Origin: Acidovorax sp. FHTAMBA | GTDB taxonomy: Bacteria; Pseudomonadota; Gammaproteobacteria; Burkholderiales; Burkholderiaceae_C | Assembly (NCBI RefSeq): GCF_038958875.1 | Contig: NZ_CP152407.1 | Coordinates: 1,681,501 to 1,745,500, forward strand | Reading direction: 5' to 3' | Length of the DNA stretch: 64,000 nucleotides | Part shown: one piece after another, positions 34,249 to 42,710 of the stretch | How positions within the stretch are numbered: position 1 is the stretch's first letter | Layout of the letters: each line of letters opens with the position of its first letter | Notes under the pieces: model-generated | Database searches by the model: none | Told to the model about the DNA's origin: nothing | The model's input: only the letters and a program-made list of their open reading frames with translations | Translations under genes and position numbers: made by a program

Positions 34249-35472
34249 ATGGTCACCATCGAACTCGACATTGCGCAGACCATCGGCATCGCCGCTGTCT
34301 TGCTGGTGGTGGGTGAAGCCATCAAAAAGCGCGTGGGCGTGCTGTCGCGCTATTTCATCCCGGGGCCCATCATTGGTGGGCTGGTGTTCTCGCTCATCGC
34401 GCTGTTCGGGCACCAGGCGGGGCTGTTTGCCTTCAGTTTTTACGACAACATGCGCGCGTTCCTGCTGCTGGTGTTTTTCACCACCATCGGCTTTTCAGCC
34501 AGTTTCGAGCTGCTCAAGAAAGGCGGCGTTGGCGTGGCGCTGTTTCTGGCAGCCGCTGTGGGCCTGGTGGTGCTGCAGAACCTGCTGGGCGCGGGGCTCG
34601 CCACGGTGCTGGGCGTTCACCCGCTGATCGGTGTGGCGGCGGGCTCGGTCTCGCTCACGGGCGGCCATGGCACGTCGGCCGCCTTCGGGCCGCTGATGGA
34701 GCAGGCGGGGGCGGCAGGCGCGTTGCCAGCGGCCATTGCCGCTGCCACCTATGGGCTGGTGGCCGGCTGCGTGATTGGCGGCCCGCTGGGCACCCTGCTG
34801 ATGCGTCGCCACGGGCTGTATGCGCCGGGGGTGGACGGTGTAAAACAGACCGCCGTGGGCACCGGCGCCCTCGCCGCGCCGATGCCCAGCACGGCGCCCC
34901 TTGCCCGGGCGGGCAGCAACGACACGGTGATGTACGCCAGCATCCTGATTGCCGTGTCGATTGGCGCGGGCACGGTGCTGGTCAACTGGCTCAAGGGGCT
35001 GGGCATCACGCTGCCGTCGTACCTGGGGCCCATGCTGGTGGCGGCGCTGGTGCGCAACATCATCGACTGGCGCAACGGCGCGCTGCCCCTGCGCCAGTTC
35101 GAGGTGGTGGGCAATGTGTCGCTGGCGTTCTTTCTGGCAATGGCGCTGATGTCGATGAAGCTGTGGGAGCTGGCCGAGGTGGCCGGGCCGCTGCTGGTCA
35201 TCCTGGTGGCGCAGACGGTGCTGATGTTCGGGTTCGCGTATTTCGTGACCTTCCGCCTCATGGGGCGCGACTATGACGCGGCCGTCATCGCTGCGGGCCA
35301 CTGCGGCTTTGGCATGGGCGCCACGCCCAACGCCATGGCCAACATGCAGGCCTTCACCGCCGTCAATGGCCCGTCGGTAAAGGCGTTTTTCGTGATCCCG
35401 CTGGTGGGTTCGCTGTTCATCGACTTCTTCAACGCCGTGACCATCACCGGGTTCGTCAACTACCTGAAGTAA
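34249..35472 (+). CDS. gltS: Sodium/glutamate symporter
   Basis: ESS-family sodium:glutamate symporter, 407 residues with about ten or more hydrophobic segments. The start DIAQTIGIAAVLLVVGEAIKKR, RYFIPGPIIGGLVFSLI, the pore-loop GSVSLTGGHGTSAAFGP and the second GHCGFGMGATPNAMANM are characteristic. A good AAGGAGA precedes the ATG. Confidence 0.93.
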   Translation: MVTIELDIAQTIGIAAVLLVVGEAIKKRVGVLSRYFIPGPIIGGLVFSLIALFGHQAGLFAFSFYDNMRAFLLLVFFTTIGFSASFELLKKGGVGVALFLAAAVGLVVLQNLLGAGLATVLGVHPLIGVAAGSVSLTGGHGTSAAFGPLMEQAGAAGALPAAIAAATYGLVAGCVIGGPLGTLLMRRHGLYAPGVDGVKQTAVGTGALAAPMPSTAPLARAGSNDTVMYASILIAVSIGAGTVLVNWLKGLGITLPSYLGPMLVAALVRNIIDWRNGALPLRQFEVVGNVSLAFFLAMALMSMKLWELAEVAGPLLVILVAQTVLMFGFAYFVTFRLMGRDYDAAVIAAGHCGFGMGATPNAMANMQAFTAVNGPSVKAFFVIPLVGSLFIDFFNAVTITGFVNYLK

Positions 35473-35479
35473 CGCGCCG

Positions 35480-35636
35480 ACGCTTGGCAAGGCTCACCGC
35501 GTTGCGATGGCGCAGTGCGGTGCTTCAAACCGAGAGCCGGAATAGTGCGCGGCGCCAGCGAGTGACGCCGAGCAAGGCCCGCCCCGCAGTGAGGGCGTCG
35601 TCCCCCTTGGGGGAAGACGCGCAGCGGCTCAGGGGG
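35480..35636. repeat. GC-rich intergenic repeat family B, copy 4
   Basis: AAGGCCCGCCCCGCAGTGAG, CCCCCTTGGGGGAAGACGCG and CAGCGGCTCAGGGGG in order. Fills the gap between the convergent gltS and M23 peptidase genes. Confidence 0.6.
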
Positions 35637-36569
35637 TTACAAGAACAATGCCGGGTCCACCATGGTGCGGTTGAGCATCACCCCCCAGTGCAGGTGCGGG
35701 CCGGTCACGCGGCCGGTGGCGCCCACCTTGCAGAAGGCGTCGCCCGCCTGCAGCACATCGCCCACGCCCACATCCATGCTGCTCAGGTGGCAATACATGC
35801 TCAGCAAGCCCTGGCCGTGGTCCAGCCACACCGTGCCGCCGTTGAAGAAATAGTCGCCCACATCAATCACCTTGCCCGGCAGCGGTGCCACGATGGGCGT
35901 GCCCGTGGCGGCGGCAATGTCCATGCCGCTGTGCGGATTGCGCGGCTGGCCGTTGAACACGCGGCGCAGCCCGAACGAGCTGGAGCGCCGCCCCGGCACC
36001 GGCACACGCATGCGCAGCGATGGCAGGGCCACACCGGCGGGCTGCTCGGTAAATGTGGCCATCACCACCGCCTGGTGGTCGCGCTCGCGCTCGAAGCGGG
36101 CCTGGTCTTCGGCAGACAGATCCACCGTGCGGGGTGATACCTTGAGGTGCTGCTCCTGGTACCGCTTGGCTGCCACGGTGTAAGGCAACTCCTGCCGCGT
36201 GCCGCCGCTGGCCTGCCCCACCGTGATGTGCGCTGTGCCGGGCACTGCCGCCAGCGGTATGCCCACCACGGCGGTCCACTCGATCATGTCGCCCGTTACC
36301 AGCAGCGGCACGTCCGCACCGCCCTGGCGCACATGCGCTGCAGGCCGTGTGGGTGCGGGGCCCAGCGACAGCCGGGCAACGCCGCCCGGCACGGCCAGCG
36401 GCTGTGGCCACACGCTGGCGCCCGCGGGCGGTGGGGTGCCGTCGCGAGCGTGTGACGACGGCAGCACCAGCAGGGCGGCTGCGCCCAGCACGGCGGTGCG
36501 GCGACTGATGGCGGTGGCGGTGGCGGGGGTGGCGGTGACGCTGGTGGGAGTAGGCGATATAGCAGGCAT
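35637..36569 (-). CDS. M23 family metallopeptidase, exported
   Basis: A 310-residue LytM/M23 zinc peptidase that probably cleaves peptidoglycan cross-bridges or activates amidases. The leader has SRRTAVLGAAALLVLP, a plausible twin-arginine signal. The C-terminal LytM domain shows the metal motifs HSGMDIAAATGTP and GPHLHWG, and the sequence between (GKVIDVGDYFFNGGTVWLDHG) is typical. A preceding 130-residue domain is unassigned. Start ATG at 36569; the longer frame lacks a leader. Confidence 0.88.
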   Translation of the reverse strand: MPAISPTPTSVTATPATATAISRRTAVLGAAALLVLPSSHARDGTPPPAGASVWPQPLAVPGGVARLSLGPAPTRPAAHVRQGGADVPLLVTGDMIEWTAVVGIPLAAVPGTAHITVGQASGGTRQELPYTVAAKRYQEQHLKVSPRTVDLSAEDQARFERERDHQAVVMATFTEQPAGVALPSLRMRVPVPGRRSSSFGLRRVFNGQPRNPHSGMDIAAATGTPIVAPLPGKVIDVGDYFFNGGTVWLDHGQGLLSMYCHLSSMDVGVGDVLQAGDAFCKVGATGRVTGPHLHWGVMLNRTMVDPALFL

Positions 36570-36713
36570 GAAGGCGAAGTCGTGGAAGTGGCAAAGGCTT
36601 GCAGCGCAGGCCCCGCGCCATTGTGCGACGCCCTTGGGCTGGCGGGCCCGCCGGGCACGTGCTGGCGGCGTTTGCCTACATTGCGTTACGCACTGGCCGA
36701 CCACAATCTCGCC

Positions 36714-38009
36714 ATGAAAAAAGCAGCAGGTCGCCCCCGCTCCACCATGCTCACCATCCTATTGACCGCCTTGGCCACGGGCGCGCTGGTGCTTCTGGCG
36801 TTGAACTTCACCGCAGGTGAAAAAAAGGTGCAGCAGCAGCTGCCCCGCCTGTACAGCACGGCCAGCCCGCAGTTTGAACGCGCGCTGGGCAGCCTGCTGG
36901 GGCCGGGCATCGTGGGCGGCAACCAGGTGACCGAGCTGCTCAACGGCGACCAGATCTTCCCGCCCATGCTGGCCGCGATCAAGGCGGCCCAGAAAAGCGT
37001 CACCTTCGAAACCTATATCTACTGGTCGGGCGACATCGGCAAGGCCTTTGCCGATGCCCTGAGCGAACGCGCCCGCGCGGGTGTGCCTGTGCATGTGCTG
37101 CTCGATTGGGTGGGCAGCTCCAAGATGGAGGAAAGCTACCTCACCGAGATGCGCGAAGCGGGCGTGCAGATCGAAAAATTCCACAAACCGCACTGGTACA
37201 ACCTGGCCCGCATGAACAACCGCACCCACCGCAAGCTGCTGGTGGTGGACGGGCAGGTGGGCTTTACCGGTGGCGTGGGCATCGCGCCCGAATGGACGGG
37301 CAACGCCACCGACCCCAAGCACTGGCGCGACTCGCACTACCTGGTGCGCGGCCCCGCCGTGGCGCAGATGCAGGCCACGTTTCTGGACAACTGGCTCAAG
37401 GTGACCGGCAAGGTGCTGCACGGCGAGGCCTACTTTCCCGCCATTGCGCCGGCGGGCACGCAAAGGGCACAGATGTTCTCCAGCTCGCCATCGAGCGGCA
37501 GCGAGAGCATGCAGCTCATGTACCACCTGGCCATCACGGCGGCCGAGCGCAGCATCGACCTGTCGGTGGCGTACTTTGTGCCCGATGAGCTCACGCTCAA
37601 GCTGCTGATGGATGCGCTGGCGCGCGGCGTGCGCGTGCGCATGGTCACGCCCGGCGAGCACACCGACACCGAAACCGTCAAGGCCGCATCGCGTGCCACC
37701 TGGGGCGGCCTGCTGCAGGCCGGCGCCGAGATCTACGAGTTTGAACCCACCATGTACCACTGCAAGGTCATGATCGTGGACCAACTCCTGGTGTCGGTGG
37801 GCTCCACCAACTTTGACAACCGATCGTTCCGGCTGAACGACGAGGCCAACCTCAACGTCTATGACGCGGCGTTTGCCCAGCGGCAGACCGCCGTATTTGA
37901 AGACGACATACAGCGCTCGCGCCGCATGACGTATGAGGCCTGGCTGAACCGCCCCCTGCGCGAGAAGGCGCACGAGAAGCTGACCGGCTGGCTGCGGTCG
38001 CAGCTTTGA
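36714..38009 (+). CDS. Phospholipase D / cardiolipin synthase-like protein
   Basis: A 431-residue PLD-superfamily protein with an N-terminal membrane anchor (MLTILLTALATGALVLLALNF). Two catalytic blocks are present: HRKLLVVDGQVGFTGGVG and the second YHCKVMIVDQLLVSVGSTNFDNRSF, giving the paired HxK(x)4D motif; the arrangement matches ClsA/ClsB-like cardiolipin synthases with a single anchor. It would make cardiolipin from phosphatidylglycerol at the inner membrane; a more general transphosphatidylase is possible. Confidence 0.85.
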   Translation: MKKAAGRPRSTMLTILLTALATGALVLLALNFTAGEKKVQQQLPRLYSTASPQFERALGSLLGPGIVGGNQVTELLNGDQIFPPMLAAIKAAQKSVTFETYIYWSGDIGKAFADALSERARAGVPVHVLLDWVGSSKMEESYLTEMREAGVQIEKFHKPHWYNLARMNNRTHRKLLVVDGQVGFTGGVGIAPEWTGNATDPKHWRDSHYLVRGPAVAQMQATFLDNWLKVTGKVLHGEAYFPAIAPAGTQRAQMFSSSPSSGSESMQLMYHLAITAAERSIDLSVAYFVPDELTLKLLMDALARGVRVRMVTPGEHTDTETVKAASRATWGGLLQAGAEIYEFEPTMYHCKVMIVDQLLVSVGSTNFDNRSFRLNDEANLNVYDAAFAQRQTAVFEDDIQRSRRMTYEAWLNRPLREKAHEKLTGWLRSQL

Positions 38010-38033
38010 TGACGGAACGGGCCCGCAGCGTGC

Positions 38034-38282
38034 TTATTGCGTGACGAATTCGTAGGTCACGGCCTCGCTTTCCACCATGTCCAGAATGTCGTCCAGCACA
38101 TCTTCGTCGTCGGTGCTGCTCCACATGTCTTCCGGGTCGGTGGCGAACAGCGGCTCAATCGCAATGTCCATGAACTTGCCGTCGGGCAGTTTGATGACCG
38201 GCGTGCCCTCGGAGGTATCGGCCAGCTCCCAGTCGTCGGGCACGGTCATTTCCAGCTGGATGGTGACATTGAGTTTTTTCAT
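38034..38282 (-). CDS. Conserved hypothetical acidic protein, 82 residues
   Basis: I do not recognise the family. The 82 residues start MKKLNVTIQLEMTVPDDWEL and continue into an acidic C-terminal half (DPEDMWSSTDDEDVLDDILDM). No signal or membrane segment. It is convergent with the PLD gene (24 bp between stops) and lies 62 bp after the DUF2322-like gene, possibly co-transcribed. Confidence 0.65.
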   Translation of the reverse strand: MKKLNVTIQLEMTVPDDWELADTSEGTPVIKLPDGKFMDIAIEPLFATDPEDMWSSTDDEDVLDDILDMVESEAVTYEFVTQ

Positions 38283-38344
38283 CGCGAAATCCTTGGGTTG
38301 CACAGCCGCGCAGGGTAACCGGTTTTGATGGCGCGGCTGCGGCG

Positions 38345-38671
38345 CTATGCCCCTGCCATGGGCACCGAGCGCACGCCAAAGCTCTCGCTGCCATGCGCCC
38401 AGGCCAGCAGCCGGTCGATGTTGGGGTGTTTGCCGGGGAAGGCCCGCGCATCTTCCACATGCTCGGCATACCACTCGAGCCCCAGCGCAGCCGCCGCCGG
38501 CGTGATGCTGCCGCCATACAGGGCGGCCAGCGCGGCATACACCACCAGCGATCCCTTCTGCCCCGGCTTGTTCTCGATGGTGGCCAGCACCTGGCCGTCA
38601 CCGCCCAGCAGGTGCAGGGCGGCAAGGTGGTTGGCGGGGGGAAGCTGCTGAAGCCGGTCTGCGAAGTTCAT
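38345..38671 (-). CDS. DUF2322 family protein
   Basis: A 108-residue cytoplasmic protein matching the DUF2322 pattern: FADRLQQLPPANHLAALHLL, IENKPGQKGSLVVYAALAALYGG, EWYAEHVEDARAFPGKHPNIDRLL. Function unknown. An IS30 element begins 29 bp upstream of its ATG, so its native promoter has probably been displaced. Confidence 0.8.
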   Translation of the reverse strand: MNFADRLQQLPPANHLAALHLLGGDGQVLATIENKPGQKGSLVVYAALAALYGGSITPAAAALGLEWYAEHVEDARAFPGKHPNIDRLLAWAHGSESFGVRSVPMAGA

Positions 38672-38700
38672 GGCGTTGCCTTGGTAAAAATTGCATGGCG

Positions 38701-39786
38701 GATTCAAGTACGAAGTGCAACGCAAGTAAACCGAGTTGGGCCAAGAGTGCATAGGATGCATTTTTGTGACCAGCCAGTCCCAAACGTTGCACCATGACCT
38801 ATACCCACTTGACCCGAGAAGAACGATACCAAATCCACGCACTGCGTCGTCAAAGCATAAGCCCGGCAGTGATAGCCGCACAGCTCAATCGAAGCCGCTC
38901 GACCATCACCCGCGAGCTCAATCGCAACGCTGGAGCCCAAGGCTACAAACCCGCCCGCGCTCATGAGCGAGCCCGTGCCCGCCAAAGGGCACGGCGCAAT
39001 GCACGCCAGTTCAATGTGCGGCAGTGGAGCCAGGTGCACAGCTATCTGCGCCTGGAGCTTTCTCCCGAGCAGGTCAGCGGACGGCTGCGGCTGGAGGGCG
39101 TGCTGACCATCAGCCACGAATGCATCTACCAGCACATCTATGACGACAAACGCAAAGGCGGTGAGCTGATCAAACACCTGCGCTGCCAGAAGGTGCGACG
39201 CAAGCGCTACGGCAGCGGACAAGAGCGGCGCGGCACACTCAAAGATCGGCTCTGCATAGAGCAGCGCCCCGCCATCGTTGACGCACGCAGCCGCATGGGT
39301 GACTGGGAGGGTGACACCGTGGTCGGCAAGGGCCACCAAGGGGTACTGGTGACCTTGGTGGAGCGCAAGTCCCGCTACACACTGGCGCAGCAACTGGACT
39401 CGCGCCACAGCGCAGGGGTGACCGAGGCTGTGATCGCACTGCTGCGACCTCACAAACACTTGTGCGAAACGATCACGTTCGACAATGGCAAGGAGTTTGC
39501 TGAGCATGCATTCATCGCCGCCAGTCTGGGGGCAGATGTGTACTTCGCGCATCCCTACCACTCATGGGAGCGTGGGCTCAACGAGAACACCAATGGCCTG
39601 TTGCGCCAGTACTTCCCCAAGTGCACCAACCTGCGCCGGGTCTCGCAGCACGAAGTTGACGATGCGCTCTACCGGCTCAACCACCGACCCCGCAAGTGCC
39701 TCAACTACCGCACTCCCCACGAGGTGTTCATGGGCTTGGAGATTCGTCCGTTACACTGAAATTCGGTGCACTTTGTAGTTGAATCT
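38701..39786 (+). mobile_element. IS30 family insertion sequence
   Basis: About 1.09 kb with one transposase gene. The ends are imperfect inverted repeats: left GATTCAAGTACGAAGTGCA from 38701 and, reading inward on the opposite strand from 39785, GATTCAACTACAAAGTGCA; they match at 17 of 19 positions. GCG lies on both outer flanks if the right end is set at 39786, a possible 3-bp target duplication. It separates the DUF2322-like gene from its upstream region and abuts repeat copy 7. Confidence 0.85.
38794..39759 (+). CDS. IS30 family transposase
   Basis: A 321-residue DDE transposase. N-terminal HTH domain (MTYTHLTREERYQIHALRRQ, VIAAQLNRSRSTITRELNRN); catalytic core with DWEGDTVVGKG (first D), ITFDNGKEFAEH (second D) and YHSWERGLNENTNGLLRQYFPK with the catalytic glutamate, all standard for IS30. 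Full length and apparently intact, so the element may still move. Confidence 0.95.
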   Translation: MTYTHLTREERYQIHALRRQSISPAVIAAQLNRSRSTITRELNRNAGAQGYKPARAHERARARQRARRNARQFNVRQWSQVHSYLRLELSPEQVSGRLRLEGVLTISHECIYQHIYDDKRKGGELIKHLRCQKVRRKRYGSGQERRGTLKDRLCIEQRPAIVDARSRMGDWEGDTVVGKGHQGVLVTLVERKSRYTLAQQLDSRHSAGVTEAVIALLRPHKHLCETITFDNGKEFAEHAFIAASLGADVYFAHPYHSWERGLNENTNGLLRQYFPKCTNLRRVSQHEVDDALYRLNHRPRKCLNYRTPHEVFMGLEIRPLH

Positions 39787-39790
39787 GCGC

Positions 39791-39848
39791 ATCAAATTGC
39801 CGTCTGGCGCTTGATAGGCAAGCGCCAACAGCTATGAATATAGGAGTA
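39791..39848 (+). repeat. Interspersed repeat, copy 7
   Basis: ATCAAATTGCCGTCTGGCGC, TTGATAGGCAAGCGCCAACA, GCTATGAATATAGG in order; it lies 5 bp beyond the IS30 end. Confidence 0.85.
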
Positions 39849-39876
39849 ATAACTCCTTGCAGGGTATGTCTGCGCA

Positions 39877-40206
39877 TCACGCCTGCCACACCCCAAACCC
39901 TGCCGAGCGCAGGTCGATACCGATCTCGATCTCGCGGTCCACCGCCTCTTCGTAGGGCATGGGGTTGAAGCCCTCGTACAGGTCGGGCAGCAGGCGCAGG
40001 CCGTATTGCGTCACAAACCGGTTGGCCTGGATGCCCGCCTTGTGCTTGTCAAACCGCACGTCCGGGTCGAGCCCCGTCATGCCAACGTACACGCAGGGCT
40101 TGCCGTCGATGTAGCCGGGGTTGCACCGGCGAAAGCGCGGCTCCAGCAGCACGTCTTTGGAGAGCTCGACCACGTAGACATGGTGGTGGGGCTTGCGGCG
40201 CGGCAT
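39877..40206 (-). CDS. Small GIY-YIG-like protein
   Basis: A 109-residue protein, basic at the start (MPRRKPHHHVYVVELSKD). The sequence VYVVELS followed by CVYVGMTGLDPDVRFDKHK and EEAVDREIEIGIDLRS resembles a stand-alone GIY-YIG nuclease fold: two short strands, a candidate catalytic arginine in VRFDKH, and a candidate glutamate near DREIEI. A direct nuclease role is unproven. It lies 31 bp after the FHA gene on the same strand and could be its operon partner. Confidence 0.55.
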   Translation of the reverse strand: MPRRKPHHHVYVVELSKDVLLEPRFRRCNPGYIDGKPCVYVGMTGLDPDVRFDKHKAGIQANRFVTQYGLRLLPDLYEGFNPMPYEEAVDREIEIGIDLRSAGFGVWQA

Positions 40207-40237
40207 GGTGGCGGGGCGGGGCTATCCGTGCGTTGGC

Positions 40238-41224
40238 TCACTCGTCTGCGTCCGCCTGGCCGTCATCGCGCAGGCGGCGGTCGAGCTTGCTGCGCAGCGA
40301 TTCGGCTTCCTGCAGGAACTGCTCCACCGGCACGGCCGGTGCCACGCGCAGCATTGGCGGGAACATGCTGCTTGAGTACAGCGTCTTGGACAGGCGCATG
40401 TTGTTCAGCCACTGCGCGCCCAGCCACGCCGGTACGCCCAATGCCACCACGGCCGCCACCACCCAGGCCAGGCCGATGCGGCGGCGCGGCAGCAGGGTGG
40501 CCAGGTGGGCATACAGCGCCCCGGCCAGCACCAGCACGATCAGCAGATAGGCGAACCGGGCAAACACTTCCAGCGAGAAAGCAAATGCCGTCAGGTGCGC
40601 CACCAGGTGCACGGCGTCCACCGCCAGGGCCGCAACGCAGGCAATGCGCACATGGCGCCAGAACTGCAGGCGCCCTGCAAACACCTTGTTGGCCGCTGCC
40701 CACGCGCCCGACCAGGCCGTCAGCACCACCACCAGCGTGAGCAGCACACCCGGCACGGCCTTCAGGTATTGCAGGGTGTCGCGTGCATCCAGCCACGACT
40801 CGCCCAGCCCGGCCAGCAGCACCAGCACCACCAGCGCGGCCGTCGTGCCCAGCGTGCGCCACGGGAACTGCGGCAGCGGCTGCTCCTGGGCAATCGGCGT
40901 GTCGGCCAGGCGCAGCGTGATGTGGGTGTGGCCGAGGTCAATGGGCGTGCCATCGGGCCAGTCAAAACGCTCGCCCTGGCCGTGGTGCCTGCGCTGCAGG
41001 CGCGCACCGTTGCGGGTCTCCAGCACCTGCACCTGCACCGTGCGCGGGGCCTCCACGGCGCGGTCGATGCGCAGGTGGGTGGGCGCAACACAGGGGTCGT
41101 CCAGCACCAGATCGCAGTCCAGCGCCCGCCCCACCGTCACGGGCCAGCGGGTGATGGGCGCACGCGCCAGCAGGGCGCCGTGGCGGTCAAAGGCTTCGAT
41201 CAGTCCAAGGGTCGACATCGTCAT
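40238..41224 (-). CDS. FHA-domain membrane protein
   Basis: A 328-residue protein with an N-terminal forkhead-associated-like domain (VGRALDCDLVLDDPCVAPTHLRI, then ETRNGARL) that normally binds phosphothreonine peptides, followed by about six hydrophobic segments from residue 125 (TTAALVVLVLLAGLG and LLTLVVVLTAWSGAW) and a charged tail. The ATG overlaps the protease stop as ATGA, so the two are translationally coupled. Function unknown; a membrane sensor that acts with the exported protease is an inference. Confidence 0.75.
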   Translation of the reverse strand: MTMSTLGLIEAFDRHGALLARAPITRWPVTVGRALDCDLVLDDPCVAPTHLRIDRAVEAPRTVQVQVLETRNGARLQRRHHGQGERFDWPDGTPIDLGHTHITLRLADTPIAQEQPLPQFPWRTLGTTAALVVLVLLAGLGESWLDARDTLQYLKAVPGVLLTLVVVLTAWSGAWAAANKVFAGRLQFWRHVRIACVAALAVDAVHLVAHLTAFAFSLEVFARFAYLLIVLVLAGALYAHLATLLPRRRIGLAWVVAAVVALGVPAWLGAQWLNNMRLSKTLYSSSMFPPMLRVAPAVPVEQFLQEAESLRSKLDRRLRDDGQADADE

Positions 41225-42639
41225 GGCGCGGCCTCCCAGCGGAACGCCTTCAGGTAGTGGCTGGCCAGCTTCATGCCGTTGTCGAACGAGACACCCTGCA
41301 CATCCAGGCGGCCCAGCATGCCCTGCGTGGGCTGGTTGACCGAGGCGGCCAGCACCGTCATGTTGTACAGGCCGGTCAGCTTGCGGTAGGCCGACAGGCA
41401 GACCACCGCACGCAGCGGCAGGCTGCCCGTGTCGATATAGCGCTCGCTGCACTCCACGGCCGTCTGGTGGCGGTTGCCGCGGATCTGCAGCCGCTCATTG
41501 GCAAAGCTTTGCGAAAACATCCGCGCAAAGCGCGCAGCGCCCAGGGTGGGGGCGTTGTAGGCCTCATAGCCCAGCCGCACCGCGCCGGTGGTGAAGTCGC
41601 CGGCCACCACATCGCTGTCGGCCTGGCACTGCGTGCGCTCCAGGTTCAGCGCGGGGAACGCAGGGTCGCGCCCCGATCCCCAGCACCGCGCCAGCGCATC
41701 GTCGGGCACGGGCACGCGGTAGTTGCCATGGCGCTGCTCGCGAAATGGCGCTTTCAGGAACCGGTCGGTCAGCAGTTGCTGGTGCTCCATCAGCTGCCGC
41801 GTCATCTCGGCATGCGCGGGCTGGGTGATGGGCTGGGCATTGGCTGCACGCTGCACCAGCGCCTGCGCAAACTCGGCCGGGATCAAAAAGCTCACCTGCT
41901 CGCCATCGAGCCGCTTGGCCACGTTCACGCCCAGCACCCGGCCCGCATCGTCCACCGCCGGGCCGCCGCTCATGCCGGGGTTCAGCGTGCCGCCAAAAAA
42001 TATGCGCGGGTAAAAGCTGCGCTTGACCAGCCCGTTGTAGGTGCCCTCGGTCACCGCAAAGCCAATGTCCAGCGGGTTGCCCAGCGAGTAGATGCGCTCG
42101 CCCTGCGCCAGCGTGTCAGCTGCGGGGCGAAAGCCCAGCACCGGCGCGGCAGCCGTGCGGCCCTTGGCGCGCAGCACGGCCAGGTCGCGCTGCACATCAA
42201 ACGCCAGCAGCTCCACCTCGCCCTCCTGGCCCTCCATCGTCACGTACACGCCCCGGTAGCGCTCGGGCTCCAGCGCCAGCTGGCTGGCCACGTGGAAGTT
42301 GGTCACGATCAACCCGTCGGCCGACACAAAAAAGCCCGAGCCAATCGACGCCTGCGTGTTGGCATTGCGCAGCAGCGTGCGGATCTGCACCAGCTTGTCG
42401 CGCGACAGCTCGTAGATGCGCCGGGCATCGCGCGACAGCAGCGCCACATCGGGCGCTGCTGCGGGTGCCTGCGGCGGCGCGGCGCCGCCGCCGGGTGCGG
42501 CTGGCGCCAGTTCTGCGGGGGGCGCTGCAGGCGATGCAACGGGGGGCTGGGGCGCATTCTGCGCATGCGCCAGGGCGCAGAGCAGCAAAACGAAGGGAAG
42601 GGCGGCAAACCGCAACGGCCGGGGCAATGAAAAGGGCAT
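41221..42639 (-). CDS. Exported trypsin-like serine protease, S1C type
   Basis: A 472-residue protein with a signal peptide (ending ALAHAQ), an Ala/Pro-rich spacer, and a DegP-like protease domain: His116 in VTNFHVAS, Asp152 in DVQRDLAVL and Ser224 in NPGMSGGPAVDD. No PDZ domain follows; instead about 200 residues contain several cysteines (ARCWGSG, RTQCQAD, AVECSER, AVVCLSA), likely disulfides. Coupled to the FHA membrane protein; divergent from the M14 peptidase gene. Confidence 0.85.
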   Translation of the reverse strand: MPFSLPRPLRFAALPFVLLLCALAHAQNAPQPPVASPAAPPAELAPAAPGGGAAPPQAPAAAPDVALLSRDARRIYELSRDKLVQIRTLLRNANTQASIGSGFFVSADGLIVTNFHVASQLALEPERYRGVYVTMEGQEGEVELLAFDVQRDLAVLRAKGRTAAAPVLGFRPAADTLAQGERIYSLGNPLDIGFAVTEGTYNGLVKRSFYPRIFFGGTLNPGMSGGPAVDDAGRVLGVNVAKRLDGEQVSFLIPAEFAQALVQRAANAQPITQPAHAEMTRQLMEHQQLLTDRFLKAPFREQRHGNYRVPVPDDALARCWGSGRDPAFPALNLERTQCQADSDVVAGDFTTGAVRLGYEAYNAPTLGAARFARMFSQSFANERLQIRGNRHQTAVECSERYIDTGSLPLRAVVCLSAYRKLTGLYNMTVLAASVNQPTQGMLGRLDVQGVSFDNGMKLASHYLKAFRWEAAP

Positions 42640-42710
42640 CGCGGTATTCTATGAACGCTCTGCCCCCTCGCCAGGTACGGCCCGGGCATCACCCCAACGC
42701 CCCAACACCC

